Assembly: GCA_013414765.1 (NCBI GenBank)
Contig: CP058708.1
Location: forward strand, 1,731,553 to 1,795,552
Origin: Candidatus Accumulibacter cognatus
GTDB taxonomy: Bacteria; Pseudomonadota; Gammaproteobacteria; Burkholderiales; Rhodocyclaceae
DNA: 64,000 nucleotides
Reading direction: 5' to 3'
Shown: one piece after another, positions 13,081-21,619 of the stretch
Position numbering within the stretch: the stretch's first letter is position 1
Layout of the letters: each line of letters begins with the position of its first letter
The notes under the pieces: model-generated
The model's input: only the letters and a program-made list of their open reading frames with translations
The model's database searches: none
Told to the model about the DNA's origin: nothing
Made by a program: the position numbers and the translations under genes

Positions 13081-13183
13081 GGCGGCAACCAGCAAATGTC
13101 TCAATCAGGAAGGTTGGGTGGATTCTACAAGCTTAGCTCGCGCCCACGTTCCGGCGCCCTTTAGTAAATTATTAGCAATTCGG

Positions 13184-14699
13184 GTAACTACTCAGTAGCC
13201 CCAGCCAAGGGCTGTGTAGGTCAAGCCAAACGAGGCTGAGGAGGTTGGCCTTGGAAAGTCAGCGTGAGGGCGTGAAAGAGATTGCTCCCTTGCTTGTGCA
13301 GGGTGGCAAGGTAGGAACGGATCGTGCAAAAGGTATCGGCGCCGTTTCTGGTCCGGAAGCCGCCGGAGATCTTCTGTTTGACCTTCGGCATGCGAACCGC
13401 CTGCTCGGCAAGGTTGTTGGAGAACGGGACGCTGGGGTCAGAAGCGAAGCGCCAGACATCATCGGCATAGGTGCGCAAGCGCCAGAGGAGGTTGGTCGCC
13501 TTGCTCTGTCGTGTTCGTCCGCGCTTCCCCGATTTTTCCGCCTGCGGATTGAGGACCTCGCCTTCGCTGAGAATTTCGGTATATCGGTTACGCCACAGCG
13601 CAACGCGTTCGACGGGTAGCGAACCGCCCGCCTGGTTCACCTCATGGCAGGCAGCCACCAGAAGTTCGATCAGGCGGCCTGCCCAAGCCTGCTGGAGTTC
13701 CTCGAAAAGATAGGTCAATTCCCGCAGGTGATGGGCATTGCACAGCCCGTGCTTGCACAGCAGATCGCGGTAAGGTTTCCAGCCGTCGTGGATCAGTGTG
13801 CCCAGAAAGCCGGGGAGAATCCCCAGCGCATCGAAGGCCCGCTTGCCCCGTTTCTCGTGACAGCCGACCCAGGTGAGCGTCGCCGTCACCAGCGCGTGCA
13901 TCCAGTGCAGCTTACCGGCCACCCGCATCCCGGTTTCGTCCGCATGAGCGACCTCGGCCGTTTGGATGGCTTCACCCATCAAGGCCACGGTCGGCGCCAG
14001 GCGAACAGCCGCCTCTTCGCTGGCCGCCAGCACCGTCGCCTCAGCCATCGGCAGGCCAAAGAAATCGCCCATCAACGCCGCCGTGCGTTGTACCGGCATC
14101 ATGTGGTGGTGCGTGAGATGAACAGCGGCAGCCATGGCCGCCGGACCATACTGCACCGGCGCAGAAATGCCGGGAGGAAACTCGCCGCGGCAAATCTTGC
14201 CGCAGGCGCACTGCGCCGCCAGAACCTGATGCTCCGTCACCTCGAAGCGCAACGGCGGCAAATCGAACACCTGACGGGTTTCGACCACCGATCTCTCGGG
14301 CAAGGGACGCTGGCACTCTGCGCAGTGCGACGGTGGCGCATGCGTCACGATCCGATCCGGTTCGGCAACCTTCTTGAGACCATGCCCCTGGTGCCCTTTC
14401 TGCCCGCCCGTCGGGCGTTCCCCGCATTTGCGCAGAGATTTGGGCTGCGGCTTGTTCAGACCGTCCGAAGACGGTGGCTTGCTCGAATTTCGACTGTTGG
14501 TCGCCAGCCGCGCTTCCAGTTCCGTGACCTTCAATTGAAGGGCTGTCACTTGCGCCGCCAGATCACGAACCAGCGCCCGCAGCGGCCACAGCTCACGGAT
14601 CAACTGCTCCTTCTCGGCAACGCTCAGCTTTTCAAGGTCGGGAAGTTCGTCCATGCCGAATTAAAAGCATCAAGCGTGCCAGCCGACCTGAGTAGTTAC
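13184..14699 (-). mobile_element. IS66-family insertion sequence (single-ORF type), complete, 1516 bp
   Basis: Ends are inverted repeats beginning GTAACTACTCAG (left 13184; right end CTGAGTAGTTAC to 14699). The element is flanked by a perfect 8-bp direct repeat CAATTCGG at 13176-13183 and 14700-14707, the target duplication size expected for IS66. It contains one transposase gene and no tnpA/tnpB. The perfect duplication implies a fairly recent, simple insertion between the PNPOx gene and the cytochrome c operon. Confidence 0.93.
13221..14654 (-). CDS. IS66-family transposase (TnpC-like, lacks accessory ORFs)
   Basis: 477-residue DDE transposase with a coiled-coil N-terminus (LVRDLAAQVTALQLKVTELEARL), the motif NSRNSSKPPSSDG typical of IS66, a zinc-binding segment (CAECQRPLP ... 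CACGKICRGEFP), the HADETGMRV segment holding a catalytic Asp, and the C-terminal SNNLAEQAVRMPKVKQKISG containing the catalytic Glu. It appears intact. It lies in the 1516-bp element with 8-bp target duplication. Confidence 0.93.
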   Translation of the reverse strand: MDELPDLEKLSVAEKEQLIRELWPLRALVRDLAAQVTALQLKVTELEARLATNSRNSSKPPSSDGLNKPQPKSLRKCGERPTGGQKGHQGHGLKKVAEPDRIVTHAPPSHCAECQRPLPERSVVETRQVFDLPPLRFEVTEHQVLAAQCACGKICRGEFPPGISAPVQYGPAAMAAAVHLTHHHMMPVQRTAALMGDFFGLPMAEATVLAASEEAAVRLAPTVALMGEAIQTAEVAHADETGMRVAGKLHWMHALVTATLTWVGCHEKRGKRAFDALGILPGFLGTLIHDGWKPYRDLLCKHGLCNAHHLRELTYLFEELQQAWAGRLIELLVAACHEVNQAGGSLPVERVALWRNRYTEILSEGEVLNPQAEKSGKRGRTRQSKATNLLWRLRTYADDVWRFASDPSVPFSNNLAEQAVRMPKVKQKISGGFRTRNGADTFCTIRSYLATLHKQGSNLFHALTLTFQGQPPQPRLA

Positions 14700-14802
14700 C
14701 AATTCGGTATGAAACACTTAGCAACGCGCCTCGCCGCGGGAGCCTAGTCTTCGTATTGCACGTGCCATCCCCTTTTTCTATTCTCATCGGAGGTCATCAA
14801 CC

Positions 14803-15312
14803 ATGCAAGCTTTCGCTCTTGCCCTCGCGGCCCTGTCGTTTCTTTCCATCCTCTCGCCGTCACCCGCGTCGGCCGCGTCCGGCAAGGACGCGCTCCTCGT
14901 CGAGCGCGGCAAATACCTGGCGCAAGTAGCCGGCTGCAATGACTGTCACACGCCCGGCTACATGCAAAACGAGGGCAAGGTGCCGGAAAACCTCTGGCTC
15001 ACCGGTGCCGACGTGGGATTCCAGGGGCCGTGGGGCACGAGCTATCCGGTCAACCTGCGCCTCTACCTGAACAAGATGAGCGAGGCCCAATGGATCGCCA
15101 GGGCACGCCAGCCCATGCGCCCGCCCATGCCCTGGTACAACCTGCGCGAAATGTCTGACAAGGATCTGCTCGCCCTGTACCGCTACGTACGTTTCCTCGG
15201 CCCCGCCGGTGACCCCGCGCCCGTGGCCGTCGCCCCCGGCCAGCCGGTGGCCACACCCTATGTCGAGTTCGTGCCCAAGAACCTGCCGCTCGACAAACAG
15301 GCCAGCCGCTAA
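14803..15312 (+). CDS. Secreted monoheme cytochrome c
   Basis: 169-residue protein with a signal peptide (cleavage likely after SPASA, ~residue 24), one heme motif CNDCH around residue 46-50 and a candidate distal Met in MRPPMPWYNL. Resembles the small c-type cytochromes that serve as subunits of oxidoreductases. ATG 14803 has a clear ribosome site (cggagg). It is 24 bp upstream of an E1-alpha gene, so an operon of cytochrome c, E1 alpha and E1 beta is likely. Periplasmic; its electron donor is unknown. Confidence 0.85.
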   Translation: MQAFALALAALSFLSILSPSPASAASGKDALLVERGKYLAQVAGCNDCHTPGYMQNEGKVPENLWLTGADVGFQGPWGTSYPVNLRLYLNKMSEAQWIARARQPMRPPMPWYNLREMSDKDLLALYRYVRFLGPAGDPAPVAVAPGQPVATPYVEFVPKNLPLDKQASR

Positions 15313-15335
15313 GCGAAACGCAAGGAGAACCGACC

Positions 15336-16304
15336 ATGCAACAAGCACCCAAAACACCCCCATCGCCCCTGACCCGTCTGGAAACCATGCTGCTGATCCG
15401 CGCCTACGAGCACCAGCTCGTGGAATTGCAAAAGAACGGTGCACCGGGCACCTGCACGAGCGTCGGCCAGGAGGCCTGCGCAGTCGGCGTGGTTGCTGCC
15501 CTGGAAAGGCGGGACCGCATCGTCACCAACCACCGCAGCGCCGGTCACCTCATCGCTCGAGGCGCCGAGCCGCGCCGTCTGATGGCGGAAGTCCTGGGTC
15601 GCGTCGACGGTTACTGTGGCGGCCGCAGCGGCAGCCTGCACATCTCGGCCAGGGAGCTGGGCGTGGTGCTCACCTCCACGATCGTCGGCGGCGAGCTGTC
15701 CATGGCCCCCGGCGTCGCTCTGGCCCAGAAAATGGGCAAGGGTGAGCCCGGCGGCATCGTCGCCGTCTTCTTCGGCGACGGTGCCGCCTGCGAAGGCATC
15801 TTCCACGAGGCCCTGAATCTGGCCGTGCAATGGCAACTGCCTTTGCTGTTCGTTTGCGAAAACAACCAATGGCAAGCCTTCGTGCACCGGTTGGAGACCA
15901 TGCCCGACGACGCCATCGCCAACTGGGCCAAGGGCCATGGCCTGCCTGTGGAAACCGTGGACGGCAACGACGCGGAAGCGGTGCTGGAAGCCGCCACCCA
16001 CGCCATCGCCCACATCCGGCAAGGCGGCAGCCCCGCTTTTCTGGAACTCGTCACCTATCGCCAGCGCGGCCACTTCGAGCCCGACGACCAGGCCTACGTG
16101 GCCCCGGCCGAACTGGATTACTGGCGCGCGCGCGACCCCATCGACCGGCAAGTCCAGCGCCTGAAAGCGCAAGGCCTGATCGACGACCATGGCCTCGTCG
16201 CACTGGAACAGCGGACACGGGCAAGCATCGCCACCGCCCTGGCCTTTGCCCAGAAGAGTCCCTGGCCCGCCCCGGAAACCCTCACCGACCACGTTTACGC
16301 TTGA
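15336..16304 (+). CDS. Thiamine-dependent dehydrogenase E1 component, alpha subunit
   Basis: 322 residues; alpha chain of a 2-oxoacid or acetoin dehydrogenase E1 (PdhA/AcoA family). It has the thiamine-diphosphate motif GDGAACEGIFHEALNLA ... NNQWQAF, the RSGSLHISARELG loop and the TYRQRGHFEPDDQAY phosphorylation-loop-like region. Paired with the beta chain 15 bp downstream. No E2 or E3 gene is next to it, so the natural acceptor is unclear. The alternative annotation is acetoin:DCPIP oxidoreductase alpha (AcoA). Confidence 0.88.
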   Translation: MQQAPKTPPSPLTRLETMLLIRAYEHQLVELQKNGAPGTCTSVGQEACAVGVVAALERRDRIVTNHRSAGHLIARGAEPRRLMAEVLGRVDGYCGGRSGSLHISARELGVVLTSTIVGGELSMAPGVALAQKMGKGEPGGIVAVFFGDGAACEGIFHEALNLAVQWQLPLLFVCENNQWQAFVHRLETMPDDAIANWAKGHGLPVETVDGNDAEAVLEAATHAIAHIRQGGSPAFLELVTYRQRGHFEPDDQAYVAPAELDYWRARDPIDRQVQRLKAQGLIDDHGLVALEQRTRASIATALAFAQKSPWPAPETLTDHVYA

Positions 16305-16319
16305 GAGAAAGGATTACCC

Positions 16320-17306
16320 ATGAGTACGATGATCCCAATGACTGTCGCTCAGGCGATCGATCTGGCCTTGCGCGAAGAGATGCGGCGGGACCCCGACGTG
16401 TTTTTGATGGGCGAAGGCAGTGCCACCAAGCATCGCGATCTGGTGGACGCCTTCGGCGCCGATCGGGTGCGCAACACGCCGCTGGCCGAGGCGATCATCG
16501 CCGGCACCGCCGTGGGCGCCGCCGCCAGCGGCCTGCGCCCGGTCATCGATCTGCTGTTCGCCCCCTTCATGACCTACGCCATGGACGCTCTGGTCAATAG
16601 CGCCGGCAAGCTGCGCTACCTCTCCGGCGGCCAGTTCCGCTTTCCCCTGGTGGCCATGGGCATGACCGGCACCGGCTGGTGTGTGGGCGCCCAGCACAAC
16701 CACAACATCGAGGCCATGTTTGTCCACACTCCCGGCGTCAAGGTGGTGATGCCCTCGGAACCGGCGGACTTCAAGGGGCTGCTCAAGGCCGCCATACGCG
16801 ACGACAACCCGGTGCTGTTCTTCATCGACCTGGGGTTGCTAGGCCAGGAGGGCGAGGTGACCGAGGATCCTGACTTCATCATCCCGCTGGGCAAGGCTGC
16901 CATCCGCCGCTTCGGCGATGACATCACCCTGGTGAGCTACGCGAAGACCGTAGCCGTGTGCCTGCAGGCCGCTCGGCAACTGGCAGAACAAGGCATCTCG
17001 GCGGAAGTCGTCGACCTGCGCAGCCTCAAACCCCTGGACGAAAACACCGTGCTGGACTCGGTGCGCAAGACCGGCCGCCTGATGGTCGTGCATGAAGCCA
17101 GCGGCCTGTGCGGCATCGCCGCCGAGCTTGCCGCCCTGGTTTCCACCAAGGCATTCTCCAGCCTACGTGGCCCAGTAGTACGCCTGACCGGACCGGATGC
17201 TCCCATCCCTTCATCCTGGGCGCTGGAACAGGCGGCCGTACCCCAACCCGGGATGGTGGTGAACGCCACCCTGGAACTGCTGGGCGCAGCGCACCCGCTT
17301 AACTGA
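16320..17306 (+). CDS. Thiamine-dependent dehydrogenase E1 component, beta subunit
   Basis: 328-residue beta chain of the E1 heterotetramer. It shows the transketolase pyrimidine-binding domain (TVAQAIDLALREEMRRDPDV, NTPLAEAIIAGTAVGAA) and the C-terminal transketolase domain (AEVVDLRSLKPLDENTVLDS, MVVHEASGLCGIAAELAAL). Follows E1 alpha by 15 bp with an AGGA-type ribosome site. The substrate may be pyruvate, a branched 2-oxoacid or acetoin; the sequence alone does not decide it. Confidence 0.88.
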   Translation: MSTMIPMTVAQAIDLALREEMRRDPDVFLMGEGSATKHRDLVDAFGADRVRNTPLAEAIIAGTAVGAAASGLRPVIDLLFAPFMTYAMDALVNSAGKLRYLSGGQFRFPLVAMGMTGTGWCVGAQHNHNIEAMFVHTPGVKVVMPSEPADFKGLLKAAIRDDNPVLFFIDLGLLGQEGEVTEDPDFIIPLGKAAIRRFGDDITLVSYAKTVAVCLQAARQLAEQGISAEVVDLRSLKPLDENTVLDSVRKTGRLMVVHEASGLCGIAAELAALVSTKAFSSLRGPVVRLTGPDAPIPSSWALEQAAVPQPGMVVNATLELLGAAHPLN

Positions 17307-17432
17307 GCAAGTTGGCAACATGCCGTCCGGCGTTTTGTACCATTTGCCAGACGGAGGAAGGAATATCCGGGCCCATGGGTCTTTACAAGACCTGTTATCT
17401 CCCAGTGGCCGTGGCAAGCATCGAGAAAGACC

Positions 17433-17903
17433 ATGATCAACACCCCGATACGTGCAACCGACGAGATCACGATTCCCTATCCGGCGGCCGAAGTGTGGCC
17501 GGTGTTGGCTGACTTCGGTGGGTATCCTCGGTGGTGGCCGAAGTCTCTTGGAATACGTGTCCTCTCCGGTGGCGTGGAGTTGCCTGGTACGGAAGTGGAA
17601 GTGCGCCCTTTCGGTGGACGACCTTTTCGATGTCGGGTCGAATCCGTGGACGTGCCGACGCGCATACGGATGCGATATTTCGGCGGATTCATCGACGGCT
17701 TCGGGGAGTGGCTGTTGGCGCCACAAGGCCAGGACACGCGCGTGATCTACAGGCTCGAAGTCAATGCACACGGCTGGCTGGTTGTATTGCTAAGCAAGGT
17801 GCTTGATCTTTCGAAGCTACATTCGCGGTCAATGGAATCTGTCCTACAGAATCTCAAGCATGTGCTGGACGCGAAACAACCCTGCAAGAAAGAGAGCCAG
17901 TAG
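17433..17903 (+). CDS. SRPBCC (START-like) domain protein
   Basis: 156 residues. The N-terminal ATDEITIPYPAAEVWPVLADFGGYPRWWP is the classic polyketide-cyclase/SRPBCC start (given by its ends), followed by alternating beta strands and a long C-terminal helix (LHSRSMESVLQNLKHVLDA). Likely binds a hydrophobic ligand; the specific role is unknown. It is 127 bp downstream of the E1 beta gene and may be separately transcribed. A second in-frame Met is not available close by, so ATG 17433 is used. Confidence 0.75.
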   Translation: MINTPIRATDEITIPYPAAEVWPVLADFGGYPRWWPKSLGIRVLSGGVELPGTEVEVRPFGGRPFRCRVESVDVPTRIRMRYFGGFIDGFGEWLLAPQGQDTRVIYRLEVNAHGWLVVLLSKVLDLSKLHSRSMESVLQNLKHVLDAKQPCKKESQ

Positions 17904-18264
17904 CAACCCCGACCAAGGCATCATTCGACCATATCTCCTTGAAAGGCTGCGCAGGCATGGTGAATTCGGATGTTGGACGTCTGCTTATCGAACGCTGACC
18001 GGCAGGAGTGGGCAGTCACGATGATGATGCGCTTCGTTCAGCGCATCGGCGGATTTGCCAGCAAGTCGTGTGAGTCAGCTTGGACTTGGGCACGCACCGA
18101 CCTCCAGGGCTCACTTGCTCCGCAAGACGATCTCCCGCAGCCGCTGCAGTTTCGGCGCCACGATCACTACGCTGAGCATGGTCCACCGCCATCAGCAGGG
18201 CGGTTAAGGCCCTGGGGTCACCAGCCTGGCAGCTTGGAGTCCCTCATTCGTTGAACTTTGGCCA
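17904..18264. other. No gene recognised; boundary of the accessory region
   Basis: Short broken frames only. It leads into a PIN-domain remnant and the truncated integron integrase, and probably contains debris from deletions at the integron's upstream edge. Confidence 0.4.
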
Positions 18265-18477
18265 ATGTTGCAGCTCACTGATGCGCTGCCGGTTGACAAA
18301 ACCAGCATCCACAGGAACGCAGAGCTGGCCATCCGCTACCAGCCTGCCAAATGGGATGCACTGATTGCGGCTGCAGCCATGCTGGCCGGGTGTGATACGC
18401 GCTATTCCGAGGACCTGCGGAATGGCCAGGTATCGGCAGACCAGTTGTCTGTCGCCAATCCGTTCGTGACCGCATGA
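18265..18477 (+). pseudogene. PIN-domain (VapC-type) toxin, C-terminal fragment
   Basis: 70 codons ending at TGA 18475-18477. The stretch KWDALIAAAAMLAGCDTRYSEDL is the strongly conserved C-terminal PIN motif (with the two acidic residues D and the SEDL end), followed by GQVSADQLSVANPF. The N-terminal half with the first catalytic Asp is missing, so this is a remnant. It abuts the truncated integron integrase, so the same deletion may have removed both missing halves. Confidence 0.7.
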
Positions 18478-18599
18478 AGCGTGGCTCGCCATGCGCGTCC
18501 GAGAAAATCCTGCTGTCTGAGGCTGCTTGCCGCTCCCTGTCAACGCTGCCGTCTTGGTACTTTGGGCGCTTGTCTGAAAAGACGTGTTGAGTATGCTGT

Positions 18600-18821
18600 C
18601 CCTAAAATACGACTGCCATGGAAAAGGATGAAACATCTCACCCAGCCCCTGTAAGCGTGCTCCGTCCGTATGCTATAGTGCTTGAGGCTTAGGCTTCCGG
18701 AGAGTTGATCAAGGAGCCTTTTGGGAGGCCGGACAATGCCATTCCGATTGACGCAATTGCCGGAATTTTTAGTGAACGTGCCCATGCCGTATATCTTTGT
18801 TTTCATTGGAGCTTCAGCCAT
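18600..18821 (-). pseudogene. intI: Integron integrase, N-terminal fragment (IntI)
   Basis: Minus-strand frame starting at ATG 18821. After ~30 residues it reads PPKRLLDQLSGSLSLKHYSIRTEHAYRGWVRCFILFHG (cited by its ends), matching the N-terminal arm-binding/SAM-like domain of integron tyrosine recombinases (HYSxRTExAYxxWxRxFIxFHG). Homology stops near base 18610 and the frame ends after unrelated residues at 18540. The catalytic domain (R-H-R-Y) is absent. Orientation is divergent from the cassette array, as expected for intI. The array is probably no longer mobilised by its own integrase. Confidence 0.78.
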
Positions 18822-18883
18822 AAATGTACATGTATTCAGTATATTGGTGCGGAACTCTGCGTCAATTAGGTCTGCTACATCAC

Positions 18884-18890
18884 GTTGGGC
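18884..18890 (+). other. attI-like recombination junction of the integron
   Basis: GTTGGGC core site (G^TTRRRY) 63 bp from the intI start and immediately before the first cassette gene. It has no facing R'' core site upstream, unlike the attC sites, so it is read as the attI-cassette 1 junction. The exact attI extent cannot be set from sequence alone. Confidence 0.55.
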
Positions 18891-18893
18891 GTC

Positions 18894-19313
18894 ATGAGTG
18901 CCGCTATTTACCGATCAATTCTTCTTGGGCTAGCTCTCAGCGTTTCGGCTAACGCTTGGTCACGCGACTTGGCCGGACATTGGGACTTGAAGATTGAGAA
19001 CAGAGAGCACCATGTCGTCACTGCTCTCGTTATCGAGTTCACTGCGCATCCGGCTCAGACGTGTGAAGACGGAATCTGGCTCCGTGTCGATGTGGTATCC
19101 GCAACTACAGAGGACAGTAAATTCTTCCCGGTGTCAGACCCACTGTCATATAGCGTCAAAAATAACCGCCTAGTACTAGACCGTGGTGGCGTATGCGATG
19201 GAGGAGCCTTCCTGCCCGGCGCGCTCAATGACGAAACCATTCGCGGCGAATATATCAGTGGAGCGCGTGGTCTCAGGCTGCTCGGCTTCTTTACATTGAG
19301 CAAAAGAAAGTGA
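18894..19313 (+). CDS. Cassette 1: small secreted protein of unknown function
   Basis: ~139-residue protein with a signal peptide (SILLGLALSVSANAWS) and a beta-rich mature part with two Cys (QTCEDGIWL, GGVCDGGAF) that could form a disulfide. No family recognised. The ATG at 18894 lies 4 bp after the integron core site, the usual arrangement for a first cassette gene. The stop falls just before attC1. Confidence 0.65.
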   Translation: MSAAIYRSILLGLALSVSANAWSRDLAGHWDLKIENREHHVVTALVIEFTAHPAQTCEDGIWLRVDVVSATTEDSKFFPVSDPLSYSVKNNRLVLDRGGVCDGGAFLPGALNDETIRGEYISGARGLRLLGFFTLSKRK

Positions 19314-19323
19314 ACCGAATGAC

Positions 19324-19395
19324 GCCCAACATCACAATCCACCGGACCTCCGGCAAGCTGCGCTTGCCTGCGTCCGGTGATTTTCAACGTTGGGC
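19324..19395 (+). repeat. attC1 (closes cassette 1)
   Basis: R'' GCCCAAC at 19324, L''/L' arms CCACCGGAC and GTCCGGTGA that pair, and R' GTTGGGC at 19389-19395. About 72 bp, close to the Vibrio VCR layout. The cassette boundary is after the G of R'. Confidence 0.85.
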
Positions 19396-19601
19396 GTCAC
19401 ATACGGGGGGGATACGGAGACCGGTCTGCTGCATGGTCGCACACAGACCAAAAGTGAGATAATCACGGCTCGTATCAATCCCACAACGTAACCCTTCAGA
19501 CGCCCCACCCATTTTCCGCATATTCTCCGCCAAGCCATTGATTTTCTTGTATTGGCGGACGGGTGGTTATGAACGGTTGCCCCAGAACGTGAGTCACGAC
19601 A
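19396..19601. other. Leader of cassette 2 (upstream of thyX)
   Basis: About 200 bp, with no convincing ORF. The long leader before a three-gene operon could hold a cassette-borne promoter; I see no clear sigma70 match that I would assign. Confidence 0.35.
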
Positions 19602-20600
19602 GTGCAAAACCCACCTCCATCGCAAACCTTGCGGCCAACCATTCCTGCCATTGACGAGATTCTGGGCAAAGAATTTCCGGTCCTTGACCACGGCTTCGTA
19701 CGTGTCGTTGACTACATGGGAGGCGATGCCGCTGTTGTGCAGGCGGCGCGTGTCTCCTATGGCACCGGAACAAAAAAAGTAACCCAGGACCGCGGACTAA
19801 TTCGCTACTTGATGCGCCATCGGCACACAACTCCGTTCGAGATGTGTGAGATTAAGTTTCATGTAAAGCTACCAATATTCGTTGCGCGACAGTGGATCCG
19901 GCACCGCACTGCGAGCGTTAATGAATACTCTGCCCGATACTCGATCCTGGATAAAGAGTTTTATATTCCGGATCGGACATATATCGAAACGGCATTGGCG
20001 CATGAGAAGCACACTAAACAGTCTGCAAGAGCCAACGACGCTGGACAGCAAAGCCTCTTTGAGCAGGAGATAGATAGACCATCGCTAGAAGCTACAGCCG
20101 TACAAAGCACGTCTAATAAGCAAGGACGCGGATCGCTTCTTGATGAAGATGAAGCAACTGAGGCGCTGAAAGCAATTTCGCGCGTTAGTGCTTCCGCGTA
20201 TTCAGCTTATGCAAAGCTTCTCAATGAAGATGGACATGCCAATCGCGTTGGAATCGCTAGAGAGCTAGCTCGTATCGTCCTTCCTACCAACTATTATACG
20301 CAGTGGTATTGGAAGACTGACTTGCATAATCTACTTCATTTCTTGTCGCTACGCGCCGACAGTCACGCTCAGGCCGAAATACGTGCCTATGCACAAGTAA
20401 TCTGCTCAATAGTCGAAAAGTGGACGCCTCATACATGGGAAGCATTCAATGACTATAGACTGCACTCGGTGAATCTCTCATCAACTGAACTCTCATTGCT
20501 CAAGAAGATGCTCGCGGGTGAAGCTATAGATCGCTCAAATAGCGGCCTGACGGAACGTGAATGGAACGAGTTTGGTGACAAGTTCGGCGCAGGTAACTAA
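19602..20600 (+). CDS. thyX: Cassette 2: FAD-dependent thymidylate synthase (ThyX) homologue with C-terminal extension
   Basis: 332 residues. The ThyX signature RHRTASVNEYSARYS (RHRxxSxNExSxRYS) is perfect, as is the dUMP/FAD segment MRHRHTTPFEMCEIKFHVKLP (cited by its ends). Ser/His residues of the C-terminal substrate-binding part are in NLLHFLSLRADSHAQAEIRAYA. It is longer than typical ThyX (~220-250): an ~50-residue insert (TKQSARANDAGQQSLFEQE ... LLDEDEAT) and a ~40-residue C-terminal tail. GTG start at 19602. The adjacent radical SAM gene starts 2 bp after its stop, so the two are translationally coupled. The reaction may be dUMP methylation or, given the neighbours, modification of another nucleotide. 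Confidence 0.88.
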   Translation: MQNPPPSQTLRPTIPAIDEILGKEFPVLDHGFVRVVDYMGGDAAVVQAARVSYGTGTKKVTQDRGLIRYLMRHRHTTPFEMCEIKFHVKLPIFVARQWIRHRTASVNEYSARYSILDKEFYIPDRTYIETALAHEKHTKQSARANDAGQQSLFEQEIDRPSLEATAVQSTSNKQGRGSLLDEDEATEALKAISRVSASAYSAYAKLLNEDGHANRVGIARELARIVLPTNYYTQWYWKTDLHNLLHFLSLRADSHAQAEIRAYAQVICSIVEKWTPHTWEAFNDYRLHSVNLSSTELSLLKKMLAGEAIDRSNSGLTEREWNEFGDKFGAGN

Positions 20601-20602
20601 AA

Positions 20603-21619
20603 GTGCCGGTTCGGTTTGGGAAAATTGACTCGGACCGTTTTGCAACCAACCTGCGAAAAACGCTCGTTGATCTCGTAGGACGTAGAGTGCTCCTAGCGAG
20701 GATAAACGAATCGCTTGAAGCTCGTGACCGATACACGTTGATCAATTTAGCAGGTCTTGGACGTGTGCGTGAGTTCACTAATTTTTCGATGCATCTCTCG
20801 AAAGCGAGGGTTGCAGATGGACGACCGATTCCGCTCCTCCGAGGTCATTCACGTGCCAGCGTAACTAGATCGCAGGTCTTCCAGCTTGCCGGGTGTAACT
20901 GGCGATGCTGGTACTGCTATGTGGATGACGAACTACTTTCGGGGAGGCTGTCAGCTGGTACATACGTGTCTGCTGCGGAAATGGTAGAGATATACCTCAG
21001 TCTCTCGGATCGCCCCTCTGCGATTGATCTTTCAGGTGGGCAACCGGACCTCGTCCCTGAGTGGACGCTTTGGGTTCTCGAAGAAATCAATCGGCGTGGA
21101 TTACGCGGGAACGTATTAATCTGGCAGGACGATAACCTAAGCACGGAGTTCCTGTGGAAAGTGCTTACTGAGGAGCAAATTGATTTTATGGCCCGCTTCC
21201 CAGGGCACTCACGCGTCGGATGCTTCAAGGGGTTCGACGAGTTGTCATTTTCATACAACACGCAAGCTCCAACATCCTTGTATGCACGGCAATTTGAGCT
21301 TCTGGCACGCCTGTTAAAACATGGGTTTGACATGTATGCGTACGCGACTTTTACTTCTCCTCAGGGGCATTGTACTAAGGCGCGAATGAGTCAATTCGTA
21401 GACAGGCTACAGAGCATTCACCCGCTACTCCCTCTCCGCACTATTCCCCTTCAAGTACGTGCGTTCGCAGCTACAGCAGCTAGGATGAGTGGAGACCATA
21501 TGGTGTCAATTGGCGAACAAATGCGAGCAGGTGAATTCTGGGACCAGGTTCTTACAGAGCGATTCCCCCCGCACCTACTGGAGTGCCCGTACGAAGATAT
21601 CGCCATTCGTACATCGTGA
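20603..21619 (+). CDS. Cassette 2: radical SAM protein (PflA/activase-like)
   Basis: 338 residues. The [4Fe-4S] motif CNWRCWYC (Cx3Cx2C) is at residues ~97-104, followed by a SAM-binding glycine-rich strand SAIDLSGGQPDLVPEW ('GGE' equivalent) and further TIM-barrel strands (NVLIWQDDNL; RVGCFKGFD; YAYATFTS). Extra Cys late in the protein (GHCTKAR, LLECPYED) could bind another cluster or the substrate. GTG start, coupled to thyX; its TGA is 6 bp before the WD40 gene. The reaction is unknown. Confidence 0.8.
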   Translation: MPVRFGKIDSDRFATNLRKTLVDLVGRRVLLARINESLEARDRYTLINLAGLGRVREFTNFSMHLSKARVADGRPIPLLRGHSRASVTRSQVFQLAGCNWRCWYCYVDDELLSGRLSAGTYVSAAEMVEIYLSLSDRPSAIDLSGGQPDLVPEWTLWVLEEINRRGLRGNVLIWQDDNLSTEFLWKVLTEEQIDFMARFPGHSRVGCFKGFDELSFSYNTQAPTSLYARQFELLARLLKHGFDMYAYATFTSPQGHCTKARMSQFVDRLQSIHPLLPLRTIPLQVRAFAATAARMSGDHMVSIGEQMRAGEFWDQVLTERFPPHLLECPYEDIAIRTS

